From Cydia pomonella (taxonomy: Eukaryota > Arthropoda > Insecta > Lepidoptera > Tortricidae), in assembly GCF_033807575.1 (NCBI RefSeq), contig NC_084721.1, positions 8,184,001 to 8,248,000 of the forward strand: 64,000 nucleotides of DNA. The letters are read 5' to 3'. Below are positions 40,664 through 51,733 of the stretch, one piece after another. Both the position numbers and the translations under genes were made by a program. Position 1 is the stretch's first letter, and each line of letters starts with the position of its first letter. Below the pieces are notes generated by a model that was not told where the DNA came from, searched no databases, and saw nothing but the letters and a program-made list of their open reading frames with translations.

Positions 40664-42349
40664 ACCGTTATAGAGGAACCAATCGTTATAGAAGAACCAA
40701 GGTATGACCTGAGGGATCGAAACTCGATCAAAAGGCCTGAAAGATATGACGATTTCATCTGCTCAGTTGTATCAGAAGATTTTCCGACAAGCTACAAGGA
40801 CGCTGTGTCGAGAAAAGACAGACAGCAGTGGATTGATGCCATGAAAAGTGAAATGGCCTCCTTAGAGCAAAACAATGTCTGGACATTGTGTGATTTACCG
40901 CCTAACCGCAAGGCACTTCCGTACAAATGGGTCTTTCGGATCAAAATGAACCCTGACGGATCCATAGACAAGTATAAAGCTAGACTTGTTGTAAAAGGAT
41001 TTAAACAAAAAAAGGGAGAGGACTACGACCAGACATTCAGCCCAGTAGCCAAGATGGCGACAGTCAGAGCCCTGCTATCTATAGCGGCTAGTGAAGGCTT
41101 GAAGCTAAGTCAGTTCGATGTCTCCACAGCTTTTCTTTATGGCTCTCTATCTGATGAAGAGATATACATGAAACAGCCTGAAGGGTATGACGACGGTACG
41201 GGTCGAGTTTGTTTATTGAAGAAAAGCCTTTACGGTCTTAAGCAAGCTCCTCGTTGCTGGAATCGGACCATTTTAGAATTCCTTATGAAAATAGGTCTCG
41301 AAGTCAGTGAAGCTGATCCTTGCCTATTTAAGAGAGAGAATGCGAAAGGAAAGCTAATTGTGGCCCTCTATGTTGACGATGGTCTAATCGTTGGCTCAAG
41401 TGAGGACGTAATTAAGGAATTTCTTGAGCAAATAAGCAGAAAATTCAAAATCACTTCAAAGCCAATTTCACATTTCTTAGGAATAGAAATCGAAACCAAA
41501 GATGGTGATGTAAGGATACATCAGACAGCTTATGCAAAGAAGATTTTGCAGAGATTCGGAATGCAAGATTGCAGACCAGTGACCACTCCAATAGTGAAAG
41601 ATGATGCATGCCAAAGACCTCAGAAGATAGATACTAGTCTACAAGCAGAGAAGGTTGAAGATTACTTCTTAACCAATTATAGACAGGTGGTCGGAGCACT
41701 TGCATATCTCATGGTTGGTACAAGACCTGACATCGCATATGCTGTGAGTGTGGTGTCTAGGAGTCTTGAAAAACCAACACAAGCAGATTGTGTTAGATTG
41801 AAACGAATACTACGCTATCTGAAGTATGCTCCAGATATGGGCATTATTTACAAAAAGGACTATAGAAAAGGCCAAATAGAATGCTATAGTGACGCCGATC
41901 ATGGTGGTGATACCACAACTGGAAGATCGACATCTGGAGTTCTATGTCTTTATGCTGGTGGAGCAGTGTCGTGGCTTAGCCAGAGGCAATCAAGCGTGGC
42001 AATTTCAACTACAGAGGCCGAAATAGTCGCGGCTAGCGAGGCAGCAAGAGAGAGTGTTTGGCTGAGTCGCCTTATCGGTGGTTTAGTGAAGACGGAAGGG
42101 CTCCCAGTATTATATGTGGACAATGAGGCAGCTGTGCGCCTAGCTGAAAATCCAGAGTTTCATCGGAGAACTAAGCACATACGCATACGCCATTTCTTTG
42201 TTCGAGAGCTAGTAGCCAACGGAAACTTAAACGTGCAGCGAATAAGCACTGAGTTACAGCTGGCTGACATATTTACGAAGCCACTTGCTAGACCAAGACT
42301 GGAAAAGTTGATTAGCGAGCTAGGTCTTTTCAACGAGAGAAGGTGTTAA
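40664..42349 (+). CDS. Copia 2 reverse transcriptase and RNase H
   Basis: The frame is open from the end of the LINE tail; first Met at 40805. RT: LPYKWVFRIKMNPDGS, YKARLVVKGFKQKKG, FDVSTAFLYGSLSD, SLYGLKQAPRCW, VALYVDDGLIVGS with intact catalytic YVDD, SHFLGIEIE. RNase H: GTRPDIAYAVSVV, YSDADHGGD, SWLSQRQSSVAISTTEAEIV, YVDNEAAVRLAEN, ELQLADIFTKPL. Full family length to a TAA at 42347, four bases inside the 3' LTR. No lesion seen, so this is likely functional protein if translated. Confidence 0.9.
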   Translation, partial: TVIEEPIVIEEPRYDLRDRNSIKRPERYDDFICSVVSEDFPTSYKDAVSRKDRQQWIDAMKSEMASLEQNNVWTLCDLPPNRKALPYKWVFRIKMNPDGSIDKYKARLVVKGFKQKKGEDYDQTFSPVAKMATVRALLSIAASEGLKLSQFDVSTAFLYGSLSDEEIYMKQPEGYDDGTGRVCLLKKSLYGLKQAPRCWNRTILEFLMKIGLEVSEADPCLFKRENAKGKLIVALYVDDGLIVGSSEDVIKEFLEQISRKFKITSKPISHFLGIEIETKDGDVRIHQTAYAKKILQRFGMQDCRPVTTPIVKDDACQRPQKIDTSLQAEKVEDYFLTNYRQVVGALAYLMVGTRPDIAYAVSVVSRSLEKPTQADCVRLKRILRYLKYAPDMGIIYKKDYRKGQIECYSDADHGGDTTTGRSTSGVLCLYAGGAVSWLSQRQSSVAISTTEAEIVAASEAARESVWLSRLIGGLVKTEGLPVLYVDNEAAVRLAENPEFHRRTKHIRIRHFFVRELVANGNLNVQRISTELQLADIFTKPLARPRLEKLISELGLFNERRC

Positions 42350-42545
42350 GGTGCAACCTTTATGGTGATTGCGTAGCAAAATACCTAGCCTATAATATTC
42401 AAATTTAGAACTGGTGTCAGTTGTCAAAATAAAAAGACGTGTTTACAAACATGAAAATATAATTTAATAATTATATAATAAAATCGACAAAAGTTATTTC
42501 GAGGTGTGTGTTATCAATCCACCGTGCAATTCCTCTACTTTAAAA
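42344..42545 (+). repeat. Copia 2 3' LTR
   Basis: Starts TGTTAAGG after the purine tract GAGAGAAGG and ends CTTTAAAA before TTATG. Matches the 5' LTR at all but one visible position. Confidence 0.9.
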
Positions 42546-42550
42546 TTATG

Positions 42551-42860
42551 TCTTGATGTATATCTCCACTGAATTTATAATTATAAAATTCGATAACTTT
42601 AAGGTGGCTGTCTTTTTCCACTTTGTAATTAAAGACAACATCTAGCTTATCAAAAATGTCCTTTGTTGTTGAGCAATTAATAACGTAATGTATAATATTG
42701 TCATCTATTGAATTTAAAATAAAATATTTTGCTTTTGCGGCTTTACCTTTATCGTTGCTGTCGTCTCCAATTGCTTTGGCATCCAAAAATAATTGTGCTA
42801 GTTTTCTCCAATTTGAATAATTTGTATTTGTTTCAATTTATTTAAGCTGTCCATGTTATT
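42551..42860 (-). pseudogene. Copia 3 gag N-terminal part
   Basis: Minus-strand: MNNMDSLNKL..., frameshift, NYSNWRKLAQLFLDAKA, GKAAKAKYFILNSID, STTKDIFDKLDVVF and HLKVIEFYNYKFSGD. It continues at 37883 across the copia 2 insertion. Typical copia gag text. Confidence 0.78.
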
Positions 42861-43278
42861 CATGTCTGAAAATTACGTACGGTTTTCTTCAACTGAAACG
42901 TCAGTCTGGTTGCTAGCCTTATTTTATAAACAACTCCGTTGCTAGGCTTATCTTCTGAATTGTTTGTACACGAAACGAATTCGTTTTTCTGAAACACTAT
43001 AATCACTTATTTTTAACACGTAATTGAGGGCCACAGATTATTGGGAGGTCTTTGGAGATCTACTAAAATGATGAGAAGGAACTTTTTGAATATCACAACA
43101 TTCTTTTATTGTTTACTTGACACAGTTACATAATATTTACATGACTTCCATTAAACAGTTGGACGAAGAGTGAATGCTCAGATTTTGAATTCATAGATAT
43201 TCAAAATCTGACATTCCATATTTAAAATTAAAATGTTAAGCTCGAGTCGATTGCCAGTCAAACCTCTTTACACTAACA
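42861..43278 (-). repeat. Copia 3 5' LTR and leader (approximate)
   Basis: On minus the LTR starts TGTTAGTGTAAAGAGG at 43278, directly against the R1-like LINE. CAATAAAAGAATG near 43105 could be its poly(A) region. A 14-bp perfect hairpin (TCAGATTTTGAAT / ATTCAAAATCTGA) lies at about 43177-43210. I could not fix the 3' edge of the LTR because its partner is missing. Confidence 0.5.
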
Positions 43279-43715
43279 AGCCTCCTTCCGTCTCACACAG
43301 CTCCTGACGGGGCAGGGCTGCTTTGGCTGGTACCTGTGTGAGGGTGGGAAGAGAGCCGACAACGGCGTGTCACGTGTCACCACTGTGGTGGAGGAGCCGT
43401 GGATACGGTCAAGCACACGTGCGATGGGTGCCCTGCGTGGGCGAGTCTCGCGCTGTCCTGTTCACGGCTATAGGAGGCGACCTCTCACTAATCCGCCGCA
43501 TGGTCGACAGTGAGGAGGCATGGGCGGCAGTGACCTCCTTCAGTGTCACAGTCATGACGCAGAAGGAGGTAGCAGAGCGGACGCGCGAGAATGACGCGAA
43601 TTCGCTCCCTTAGCGTCGAAGGAAGCCGGGCAGACGGCGAAGAGCCTTCGCGGGCTGAATGCTGCCACCCTAACGGGAACCTGCGGGTAATGGTGTCACC
43701 CTCCACCACCTCTAA
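43279..43715 (+). pseudogene. R1-like LINE, piece 3 (C-terminus)
   Basis: RLTQLLTGQGCFGWYLCE begins the piece, followed in shifted frames by VGREPTTACH, ESRAVLFTAIGGDLS, SEEAWAAVTSF and MTQKEVAERTREND, the usual end of R1-clade ORF2 with its Cys/His cluster. Locally GC-rich. Several frameshifts. Ends near GGTGTCACCCTCCACCACC. Confidence 0.7.
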
Positions 43716-46585
43716 ACCTTATAAATTAAATATATAATACATAAACCTCTAAAAGTACTAAATAAATGGCCTCGTGATCGTCTAGTCTAGCGTTAGGACC
43801 CCTAGAAATGAACCGCGGTACCCCAGATTCTATAATGAGTAACAACTATATTTTGGACCCTTGTTTTATTTGTACATATTATTACCTAGATTATAAAGAG
43901 TGTGTTTTAATACTGAAAATATATTTTGTTATGTTAATAAAGAATATCCTGATAAATTGCTAAAAATAAATTTATCGGCGAATTTTGAGGAGAAGTATAG
44001 ATGTTATTGGTAAAAAAGATTAGAATGGAGTTAAGGTAATCCAAAGTATAAGACAATTGGAGTTTAAAAATGTTTTTGGTGAAGTCCCGCTACACCTAAA
44101 GCCTTCGGGATAACATAGAAGCAGCACTCCCAGGTTAAGCCCATTTATACCCTAGCATTTTAGGATTAAGTATAATTAACTATCACCTCCGAAGCGATGT
44201 GTGATCTGTCCACACGTGCTACTTCGTATACTTAATGCGGGTTTGAAGGCTCTTATCCCGATCCACAATATTCATCGGGTCGCCTATCCTACTACTTTAG
44301 CCTGATGGGCTTTCACTTCACAACCTAGGCAATCCTAGATGAACTGAAGAAAGAAGTGCCAAGTATCTACAGTTAATCATATTACTTATCTTTTTTATGT
44401 TCAAAAAACTAGGAATACATTTCCCAAATCCCAGCACTGAAAGAATAGACAAATTTTTCTGGTCCTTTAGATGCATAAACAAAACACTTAAGTTTATTTG
44501 TTAACTACTTACTAAATTTTACGAGTCAGAAATAACAAGTTGAGCATTATTTCACTCAAAATTCCCATTGGACTGCTCTTGCCTGCCAACGGGTCCCTAA
44601 AACAAACCATTCTTCAATTATTCTACCTCTATCTCAGAATAGCTTGTGTTCCTCTCTGCTTGATATTTTAGTTTTAGTATAAAGTTACCATAGAAAACCC
44701 GAATACTACACTCAGCACCTCGTCTCTACATCAGAAGACCAGAAAATATAATAATAAAATAGAAGTATTTAACGAAACACATCAATGTATTAATTACTCA
44801 GGTAAATTTAAGAGTTTTAGGATAGATTTAGGCAATTTAACCCTTTACAACTTTAGAATCCGCACAAGATAATAAAACCATAATTTCACGTCATTAAAAC
44901 CTCAAGAGATAAATATATACCATCCAATCAATTTTCTAGACCAAACCTAAGAAAGACCCTATAACAGTGTATGTGACTTTACCCTATGCCTACCCTCCAA
45001 CCCTAATCTAGTATATCCAAAACACAGATCGCACTTACCATTGATCTAGTGCTTGGAACATACACGAATGTATCCCTAAATCTAGCTGTAAAATTCGGCA
45101 GGCGAAACCGAGAAAGCAACCTATAGGCCAGTATAGATGACTCCCCCTTCTACGCCCTAGGGCTCGGAGGTAGAAAGTAAGTCGCCCTAGCGTGTCTATA
45201 ATTTATCAGCACTCTAGAACACACACGCACCAGTCACTTGGGAAACTCTGCCATGACTAAAACCTTATTTGTGATTTAGTATCAATCACGACAGGAGCTT
45301 TCCCGGCAACCAGCACAAACATGAAAAGAGCACCGAAATACATAGATTTAATACAAGACCTAGCCTCAATTACTGTAGACTTCAGTGAGCAGAGATTACT
45401 CTCAATGGCACGCACGTGATGCCCTCACATTCATCTAACAGCTGGACCTTGAGACCAGGGAGAGTATGTTCGTTCGCCTCTTATGTTGGTAAAGAAGAGA
45501 CGCCAAGTCCTCTCAACTTGGAGCAAAAGACTTCTAAACGGCTCCTGTTATCACCGTATGGTTAGAGCCGCTTAGACGGACAAACTGTTAGTCCAAACAG
45601 TGATCTGGCTTTATATACATATAACAAACTAACCCCATAGAAAGGTAGTAAAATAACTAAGTTAAATTTTACTAACAAAACTTATTAAAAAATCAAACAT
45701 AAAAATGAAGTTCCCTTTGACACCATTATCTACGCCTAATGTTACGGAAATTACTTTCCGTAACACCAACCAGAGACTCTGAAAGTCCTGGCTATGCAAC
45801 GATATTGTCCCTGCATAGCGTGACGGTACTCAGAAAGACACAGTGTAGAAAAACTTCACAATAAAAATAATACAAACAGGGAAGTAAAGTATCTCCACCA
45901 TAGCCTAAGTTTAGCGTTACGACGATATTGTCCCCGCAAAACCAAACACAGACACAATTTACAAGTTCAAATTTACCAGGATAATTCCCAGCAAACACAA
46001 ACAAATAGAAAGAATGGTAGATAGAGGCACTTCACTCACCCAAAGCCAGAGATACTGCTAGTCCGATGGTTGAAGAATGAATCCATCCCACTGCCTTTAC
46101 TGGCCCTTTTATATGATTTCATCCTAGATTGATATTTAAAAGTCTTAAATCACAATACTTCCGTGTAGTCATTATGTTCCGCTATTTAAGATTTATTTTT
46201 CCGTGCCGTCATTCACCCCTAATGTAGACAAACTGATTTGTCAACACTTTATTAACACCCGTGTAATGCAGACACAGTTCCGAGAAATCTTGTCGACATT
46301 ATGAATGTACCAAGAAAAGTAATGTAGTCCTTACATCCTTTGCTTTAAGTCTCATTTTTGTTTGATAACGTAACTCGGACACACGCACGTGCGTAATGCG
46401 GACAAAAATTCCGAGAAAACCTGTCGACATTACGAAGGTACCTAGAAGATTTGCAATTTTCATGATGTAGTCCTTACATCTTTTACTTAAGTCTCATGTT
46501 TGTCTGATAACGTAACTCGGACAAACACCTGCGAAATCTCTGAATAAAAGTCATAATGGCGCGTCCCTCGTCCAATCCTTAATAG
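43716..46585. other. Non-coding stretch, no gene seen
   Basis: Nearly 2.9 kb without a frame or domain I can support. Two ACGATATTGTCCC(T/C)GC phrases occur 120 bp apart (about 45797 and 45919). Otherwise it is low-complexity AT-rich text, possibly old LTR or host sequence. Confidence 0.45.
46258..46520 (+). repeat. ~131-bp tandem duplication
   Basis: GTAATGC(A/G)GACA ... TTCCGAGAAA ... TGTCGACATTA ... AAGGTACC ... ATGTAGTCCTTACATC ... AAGTCTCAT ... GATAACGTAACTCGGACA occurs twice in succession, about 131 bp apart, with several percent divergence. Just outside the BEL element. Confidence 0.7.
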
Positions 46586-46589
46586 TCCT

Positions 46590-46825
46590 TGTTCGACAAT
46601 TCGGGGCTCGTCAATGAATTAGACGGTTCACAGTAGATATAAGTATAATCAGCTTCCACAAAATTGTATATATAACAGAATTTGATATGTTTAAATGTTA
46701 AGTACAAGGCAGCGCTTGATCGTGTCGTAGATGGATTCGTAATGATATGCAAAAAGTCATATGTACTCCTCCCGCGCGTCCGTCCCCTCTCTCGTCCAGC
46801 AGCTAGGTAAGGGTGAGTGTAGACA
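46590..46825 (-). repeat. BEL 3' LTR
   Basis: 236 bp; on minus TGTCTACACTCACCC...GAATTGTCGAACA. About four differences from the 5' LTR by eye. Confidence 0.88.
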
Positions 46826-46837
46826 TCTTCCCCCCCT

Positions 46838-47960
46838 CGGAAACTGTGGGTTTTCGAGTAGCTTCTTCACGCTCATCATTAGGTAGCGGGCAGAGATTTG
46901 TGACAGCACGGCGGATGAGACCCTTAGACGTATTCACATCTGCGATGCGAGCTATACCATCGGCTCCTGGATACAGTCGATGAATGCGGCCCATACGCCA
47001 TTTGAGTGGTGGTAGATTGGCCTCCTTGAGTACCACCATATCGCCTTCAGCGAGTTTTCCCTGGTTAATGCGCCACTTTGATCGTTGCTGCAGCTCGTTC
47101 AAATATTCAGTGCGCCATCTCTCCCAAAACTGTTGTCGGATCTGCTCAATTTGCTCGTATTTTCTTAGACGATTTGGGTTGATTTCGGTATGTGTGGGCG
47201 ATGGCAATGAAGTGAGCGGTTTACCGATCAGGAAGTGCCCGGGACACAAAGGATAAAGGTCTGTAGGATCGGCTGATAGGGGAGTAATAGGCCTAGAATT
47301 TAGGATTGCCTCGACTTGTGCAAATAAAGACGATAATTGTTCAAAAGTGAAGTTAGTGTTCCCTATCATACGCGTTAAATGATGTTTGGCAGCCTTTACA
47401 CCGGCTTCGCTAAGTCCGTAAAAAAGCGGTAAATAAGCAGGTGAGAACTTGAAATTTATGAATTCACCGGCAGCATATGACGAGATGGATTCACCGCAAG
47501 AGTCTAAGAATCTTTTAAATTCATTATTTGCGCCCACAAAGTTTCGGCCATTATCACAATAGATTACACTGGGCTTTCCTCTGCGAGAGATAAAACGATT
47601 TAATTTAAACACATGATAAATGCCTCTGCACTCAAGTCTGATGCAATTTCCAAATGAATCGCTTTGGTTGCAAAACAGACGAATATACATAAATAACTTT
47701 TAATTATTTTGCAACCACGTCCCTTTCGATCACGAGTCGGAAATGGACCAGCGAAATCTATACCGGTAACCTCGAAAGCGAAGCTAGGATTGACTCGAGC
47801 GGAGGGTAAGTTTCCCATTATTGGTATAATAGGTTTAGCTTTAAGTATTTTACAAATTTTACAATTGTTTACTGTGGATTTCGCTAATCTTCTTCCAGCA
47901 ACAGGCCAGTACAATTGTCTGACTTTAGTCAGTAAAAGCTGAGCACCTCCATGGCACAAT
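46838..47960 (-). pseudogene. BEL integrase
   Basis: Zinc-binding part CHGGAQLLLTKVRQLYW and CKICKILKAKP, then GIDFAGPFPTRD (Asp 1), a frame change near 47690, VIYCDNGRNFVGANNEF (Asp 2) and SEAGVKAAKHHL (Glu). The BEL-type C-terminus follows: VVLKEANLPPLKWRMGRI and HRLYPGADGIARIADV. The core is complete but split by at least one frameshift (47690-47600 overlap). Confidence 0.85.
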
Positions 47961-48816
47961 TTTTTGTTTTCTTGTATGAAAAGTAATTTGGTAAAATGAT
48001 TTTTAGAGTCAAATATAATCGGATGCTTTTTACTAATATTTCAGATGAATTCTGAATACGTCCGCCTACTCGGAGGATACTCTTCTCATCTACGAAGGGT
48101 CTGAGAGAAAGGATTCGCGATTTTGAAGGTAAGTATTTTTTATTATTTAGTAGATAGAGTTCATGCTCAAAACATTCCTCTTGGTGTTGTTTAACAAGAT
48201 GATGCAATGATAATTGTAGTTCGTCTGTGGTTAGGTGGGCAGTAGTTTTATTATTTGAGTGTCGCACGTTGTGGATAAAACGCAATGCATAAGCCAAGCT
48301 TCGTAATAATATTGTAAATTTAGAGAGATGTTCGAAATTGACCAACCTTTCACAAATTGTAGGTATAGTTGTAGTGCATGTTATAGGTATAGTAATTTGA
48401 GGTTTAGAATTAGTTTTGTAATTTTTCATTTCAGGTATGTTGGCACTAGGTATAATGACTTCTGGCCAGGCTGATGGCCCTTCTAATAGGAAGGAGGGGC
48501 CATGCCACCATATGTTAGCATCAGCTACTTGTGATGGACTTACATCTCGTGATGCTAAGTCTGCAGGATTTTGAACACCAGGGATGTGCCTCCAGGATCC
48601 ATTTGCTGTAAGCTGCTGAATCTCTGCGACACGGTTGGCTACAAACGTTTTAAGATTTTGTGTGGGTGAACAGATCCATCCTAAAGTTACGGATGAGTCT
48701 GTCCAATAATAAGTGTTTGTGACTCTAAGTCGTAAAGCTTCGATTACTTTCGAGCTTAATCGTGCAGCTAATAAAGCTCCGCATAATTCAAGACGCGGGA
48801 TGGTCTGAGCTTTCAC
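47929..48816 (-). pseudogene. BEL RNase H region and connector
   Basis: IPRLELCGALLAARL, TYYWTDSSVTLGWI (RNase H Asp), ANRVAEIQQLT and VQNPADLASRDV are the hallmarks of BEL/Pao RNase H. A connector leads to LRPFVDEKSILRVGGRI before integrase. A frame break with RT at 48826 and with integrase at about 47940. Confidence 0.85.
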
Positions 48817-48825
48817 AGAACTAAC

Positions 48826-49831
48826 TTATGTTTTAGCACATAACAGGTTAACTGATACGTCACCTGAGCTACTAATCGAACGCAAGTAGACGCACGCTGC
48901 ATACGCATCTTGCGAAGCATCGCAAAATGTATGCAATTCAACGATCGCATCGGGATCGTCAGCGAGAGCAAATCGAGGTATTTGAAAGTTGGTCAGGCTC
49001 TTAAGGCCTTGCACAAAATTGAACCATGATTTTGACAAATCTGTAGGAATAGGATCATCCCAGTCTAACTTAGTAAGCCATAATTTTTTTAAGATAATTT
49101 TGGGTACAATTGTACATAAACTTAACAACCCTAGAGGATCGAACAATCTAGCAGAATTCGATAAAATCGATCGCTTGGTGGCGACTGACGAATGTTTTAT
49201 ATCGACAGGAAAGTTGAACGTATCAGTGCTTGGATCCCATTTAAGTCCTAACGCACTCGATTGTGAAGTGAAATCTAGATCTTTAGGTATCAATGCATTG
49301 GAATTGTCTCGGAGGACGGAACCGACGTTAGAACGGAATTTACGCAATGGCAAGTGCGCTGAATGAAGAACTTCCGTTATTGAGTTTATCATGAAGCACA
49401 AGTCCTCCTTCGAATTGCTTCCCGTAATAACGTCATCTACATAGAAATCGTCCTTAATTACGTCGGCAACTCTTACGTCACTGCACTCAATAGCGAGCTG
49501 AACTAGACACCGTGTACTTAAAAATGGTGCAGAAGATGTACCATATGTAATTGTGTTGAGCTGGTATATTTTAATTGGCTGATCTGATTGCTCACGCCAT
49601 AAAATCATCTGGAGATAACGTTGTTCGGGCTTTACTAAAATTTGACGATACATCTTCTCCACATCGGCCGTCACTACATATTTATGTTGCCTAAATCGCA
49701 TCAATATGGAGAAGAGGTCGTCCTGGACGACAGGTCCGACATGTTGGATATCATTGAATGATACGCCGGATGACGTTTTTGCTGACGAGTCGTAAACTAC
49801 GCGCAAGCGTGTAGTTTCGCTAGATTCACTG
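48826..49831 (-). pseudogene. BEL reverse transcriptase
   Basis: ETTRLRVVYDSSAKTSSGVS, VQDDLFSILMRFR, VTADVEKMYRQI, TITYGTSSAPFLSTR and DDFYVDDVITG with an intact YVDD. The typical SARLFDPLGLLS follows. The frame is open for 335 codons; its upstream part lies beyond the two insertions, at 51551-51626 and 56116-56455. Confidence 0.9.
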
Positions 49832-49836
49832 TCACA

Positions 49837-51545
49837 TAGCGCCATCTAGTGGTGTTAGCGTAACTTCGTTGTTTTTTTTATTTCTCTTAGTGTTATATTT
49901 TTTTAGAAATATGAAATTTATATTTATGAAAATATGTTGTATTTCAGCATTTCTTTCTGGATATTGTGTCGTTAGGTAATGAAACCTACATGTTTTAAAA
50001 GGTAGCACAATTTGACTGACAACACACAGTTCTGGCTGAAAAGAGCACTAAATTTGAAATGTAGGGAAAAAAAGAAGGAGAAGAAAAGACGGCATGGGTT
50101 AGGGTCAGAATACTGATTTGTTACAAAATTAAAGTAGATATTTATAAAACTCAGCGTGGAAATTTATTGTCGCCATACGAGTATATTATATAGTTCCGGA
50201 GATTCAGATTTGGTTTCTGGGTAAGCAATTCTCACAAAGTGTTTTCATTGCAAACCAGCTTAATCCAAATTCGGAAGACTAAGTTATTTATTCTTTCCAG
50301 ATTTTAATAGGTCGAGGCAAATGTTGCTTTCCTTTGCCAAGTTGCTGAGGAAAGAGGAGCGTGCCCTTGAGCGTGGCAGGCTGATGTAAGAGACGGGTCT
50401 TCTCTTCGTCCAGTTCGGGACGCCTTCACGGCCATTGTTACGAGTTCCAACCCAAATGCTATTTTTGACTGCAGCAGACTTTTCTGTCGTCTGTCTTGTT
50501 CGTCAGGCGGAATGCAGAGGAGTTAATTCGGAGGAATAATCATCGTCTGTGGCAGCAGGTATGTGTTGGCCCTTAGGAAATCCTTTTGAAACCCTTAGAA
50601 AACCCTTAGGTAGCCCTTAAGAAGCTCATAGTTTACTTGTAGAACAAGTTTTGTCATTGTCATAGATCGGTAACCTTTTGCTTTTGTCACATTTATAATG
50701 AATAATTTTAATATCATAATCAAGGTTTACTAAGGTCTGATGGACAGTGTTGCTCGCCAAATTTAATGATTAGGTGTAACTTTTCATATAATATTTACCA
50801 GAATAAAATTTAATTAAACAACTAGTTTGTTGGTGATTTATCCTATAGTGTAAGAATACAGATATGAATGAACCAACAGCTCTACCGTTAGCAGACTGAG
50901 CTAGAAGTTGAATTTTTAGGGTATGTAGGAGTTTTGAAAGAAGAAATAAAACATATATCAAGGAACTCTCTTGTTTTTCTTTCCTTTAGTACATCCCTAG
51001 GTATTATGTAACCAGCCGGGTACATTTCATAGGTTTACAGGTTACATAATTGGCGCCCACAAGGAATCTGTATTTTAAAATTCAATTTATAAGGATAAAC
51101 CATCAATTTTGAGTATTAAAGTGGCAAACAAGACATTTTTCAAAGTATCTACTATATTCTATAGTTGTAGACAGGGCCAACACAGTAGTATTTGAGTATA
51201 TTTATAAATAGAACCAATTGTTGCCAATCAATGTTTTTATTTCTTTATGTGTAATTGTTGAAGTGATTCTATAATATTCTGATCAGTAAAACGGTTCACC
51301 TTGTATGGTAGGCAATATAAAATACTAAACATAATTTGTGTGTGTATGTGCAAAATATGAATTTAATCTGTGTGTAAAAAAATACTGTGAAATTTAATTG
51401 AAATTAAGTGATACATTCAATTAACATATTTTGTGAAGTTTAAACCACCAATTTTACAAATAATTCAAATTGATAATTTTCTCCATTGAAAATAGTAGGG
51501 TTGTTTGAAGCAAAATAATTCAGTAGGTAAATATTGACATTTGTA
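49837..51545. mobile_element. 1.7-kb insertion in BEL pol, 5-bp TSD TCACA
   Basis: TCACA at 49832-49836 recurs at 51546-51550, on either side of sequence foreign to BEL. Left end TAGCGCCATCTAGTGGTG, right end GACATTTGTA; no inverted repeat. No coding frame of note. TTACATAAT|TGGCGCCCACAAGG at 51051 looks like an LTR end followed by a retroviral-type primer site, so this may be a remnant of an LTR element (LTR plus leader). A run of (G/A)CCCTTAG phrases occurs at about 50568-50625. Confidence 0.6.
51051..51068 (+). other. Candidate primer-binding site TGGCGCCC
   Basis: TGGCGCCCACAAGGAATC directly follows TTACATAAT. TGGCGCC is the start of the tRNA-Lys-type site used by gypsy-like elements and retroviruses; the rest matches weakly. 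No gag follows. Confidence 0.35.
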
Positions 51546-51550
51546 TCACA

Positions 51551-51626
51551 GCGTGATGAGGTAGGTAGCATCCTCGCTCGGGCTTAGGTACCTCACTCAT
51601 ATGTCCTAGGCGCTCAAACTCTTGCA
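51551..51626 (-). pseudogene. BEL pol fragment between the two insertions
   Basis: On minus it reads FMQEFERLGHM, SEVPKPERGCYLPHHA, which fits exactly between the LINE insertion point (QEYTK) and the RT block. It shows that two separate insertions hit this pol gene about 90 bp apart. Confidence 0.85.
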
Positions 51627-51733
51627 TAAATTTTGTATAAATAATAAATAAATAAATAAATAAAAGAGCTTTATTTCCTCCACACATACTTTAAACAAAA
51701 TAAATATAGAAATTAAAATTAAAATAAAATAAT

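Larger units (their letters stand above)
37889..42545 (+). mobile_element. Ty1/copia element 2, young insertion
   Basis: LTRs 37889-38090 and 42344-42545 are each 202 bp and differ at one position that I can see (GAGTTGTG / GAGGTGTG), so insertion is recent. TTATG flanks both ends (37884-37888, 42546-42550). The internal region starts GGTTATACGG, similar to the half-tRNA initiator-Met primer site of Drosophila copia. Gag and pol are nearly complete, with a lesion in the zinc knuckle and a small LINE-tail insertion between integrase and RT. Hosted in gag of copia 3, in opposite orientation. Confidence 0.92.
34724..43278 (-). mobile_element. Ty1/copia element 3, 3'-truncated, split twice
   Basis: Minus strand. 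5' LTR region begins TGTTAGTGTAAAG at 43278, gag at about 42860-42551 and 37883-37420, protease at about 37440-37320, pre-integrase and integrase at 35360-34724. RT, RNase H and 3' LTR are absent at the 34723/34724 junction. Insertions: copia element 2 (37889-42545) in gag, and a 1.95-kb motif-rich element (35361-37312) between protease and integrase. No target duplication can be checked because one end is lost. Confidence 0.8.

Noticed and set aside
43323..43613. 96-codon frame as a host gene
   Set aside because: Its sequence is the C-terminal region of the R1-like LINE, which continues from 34723 across copia element 3.
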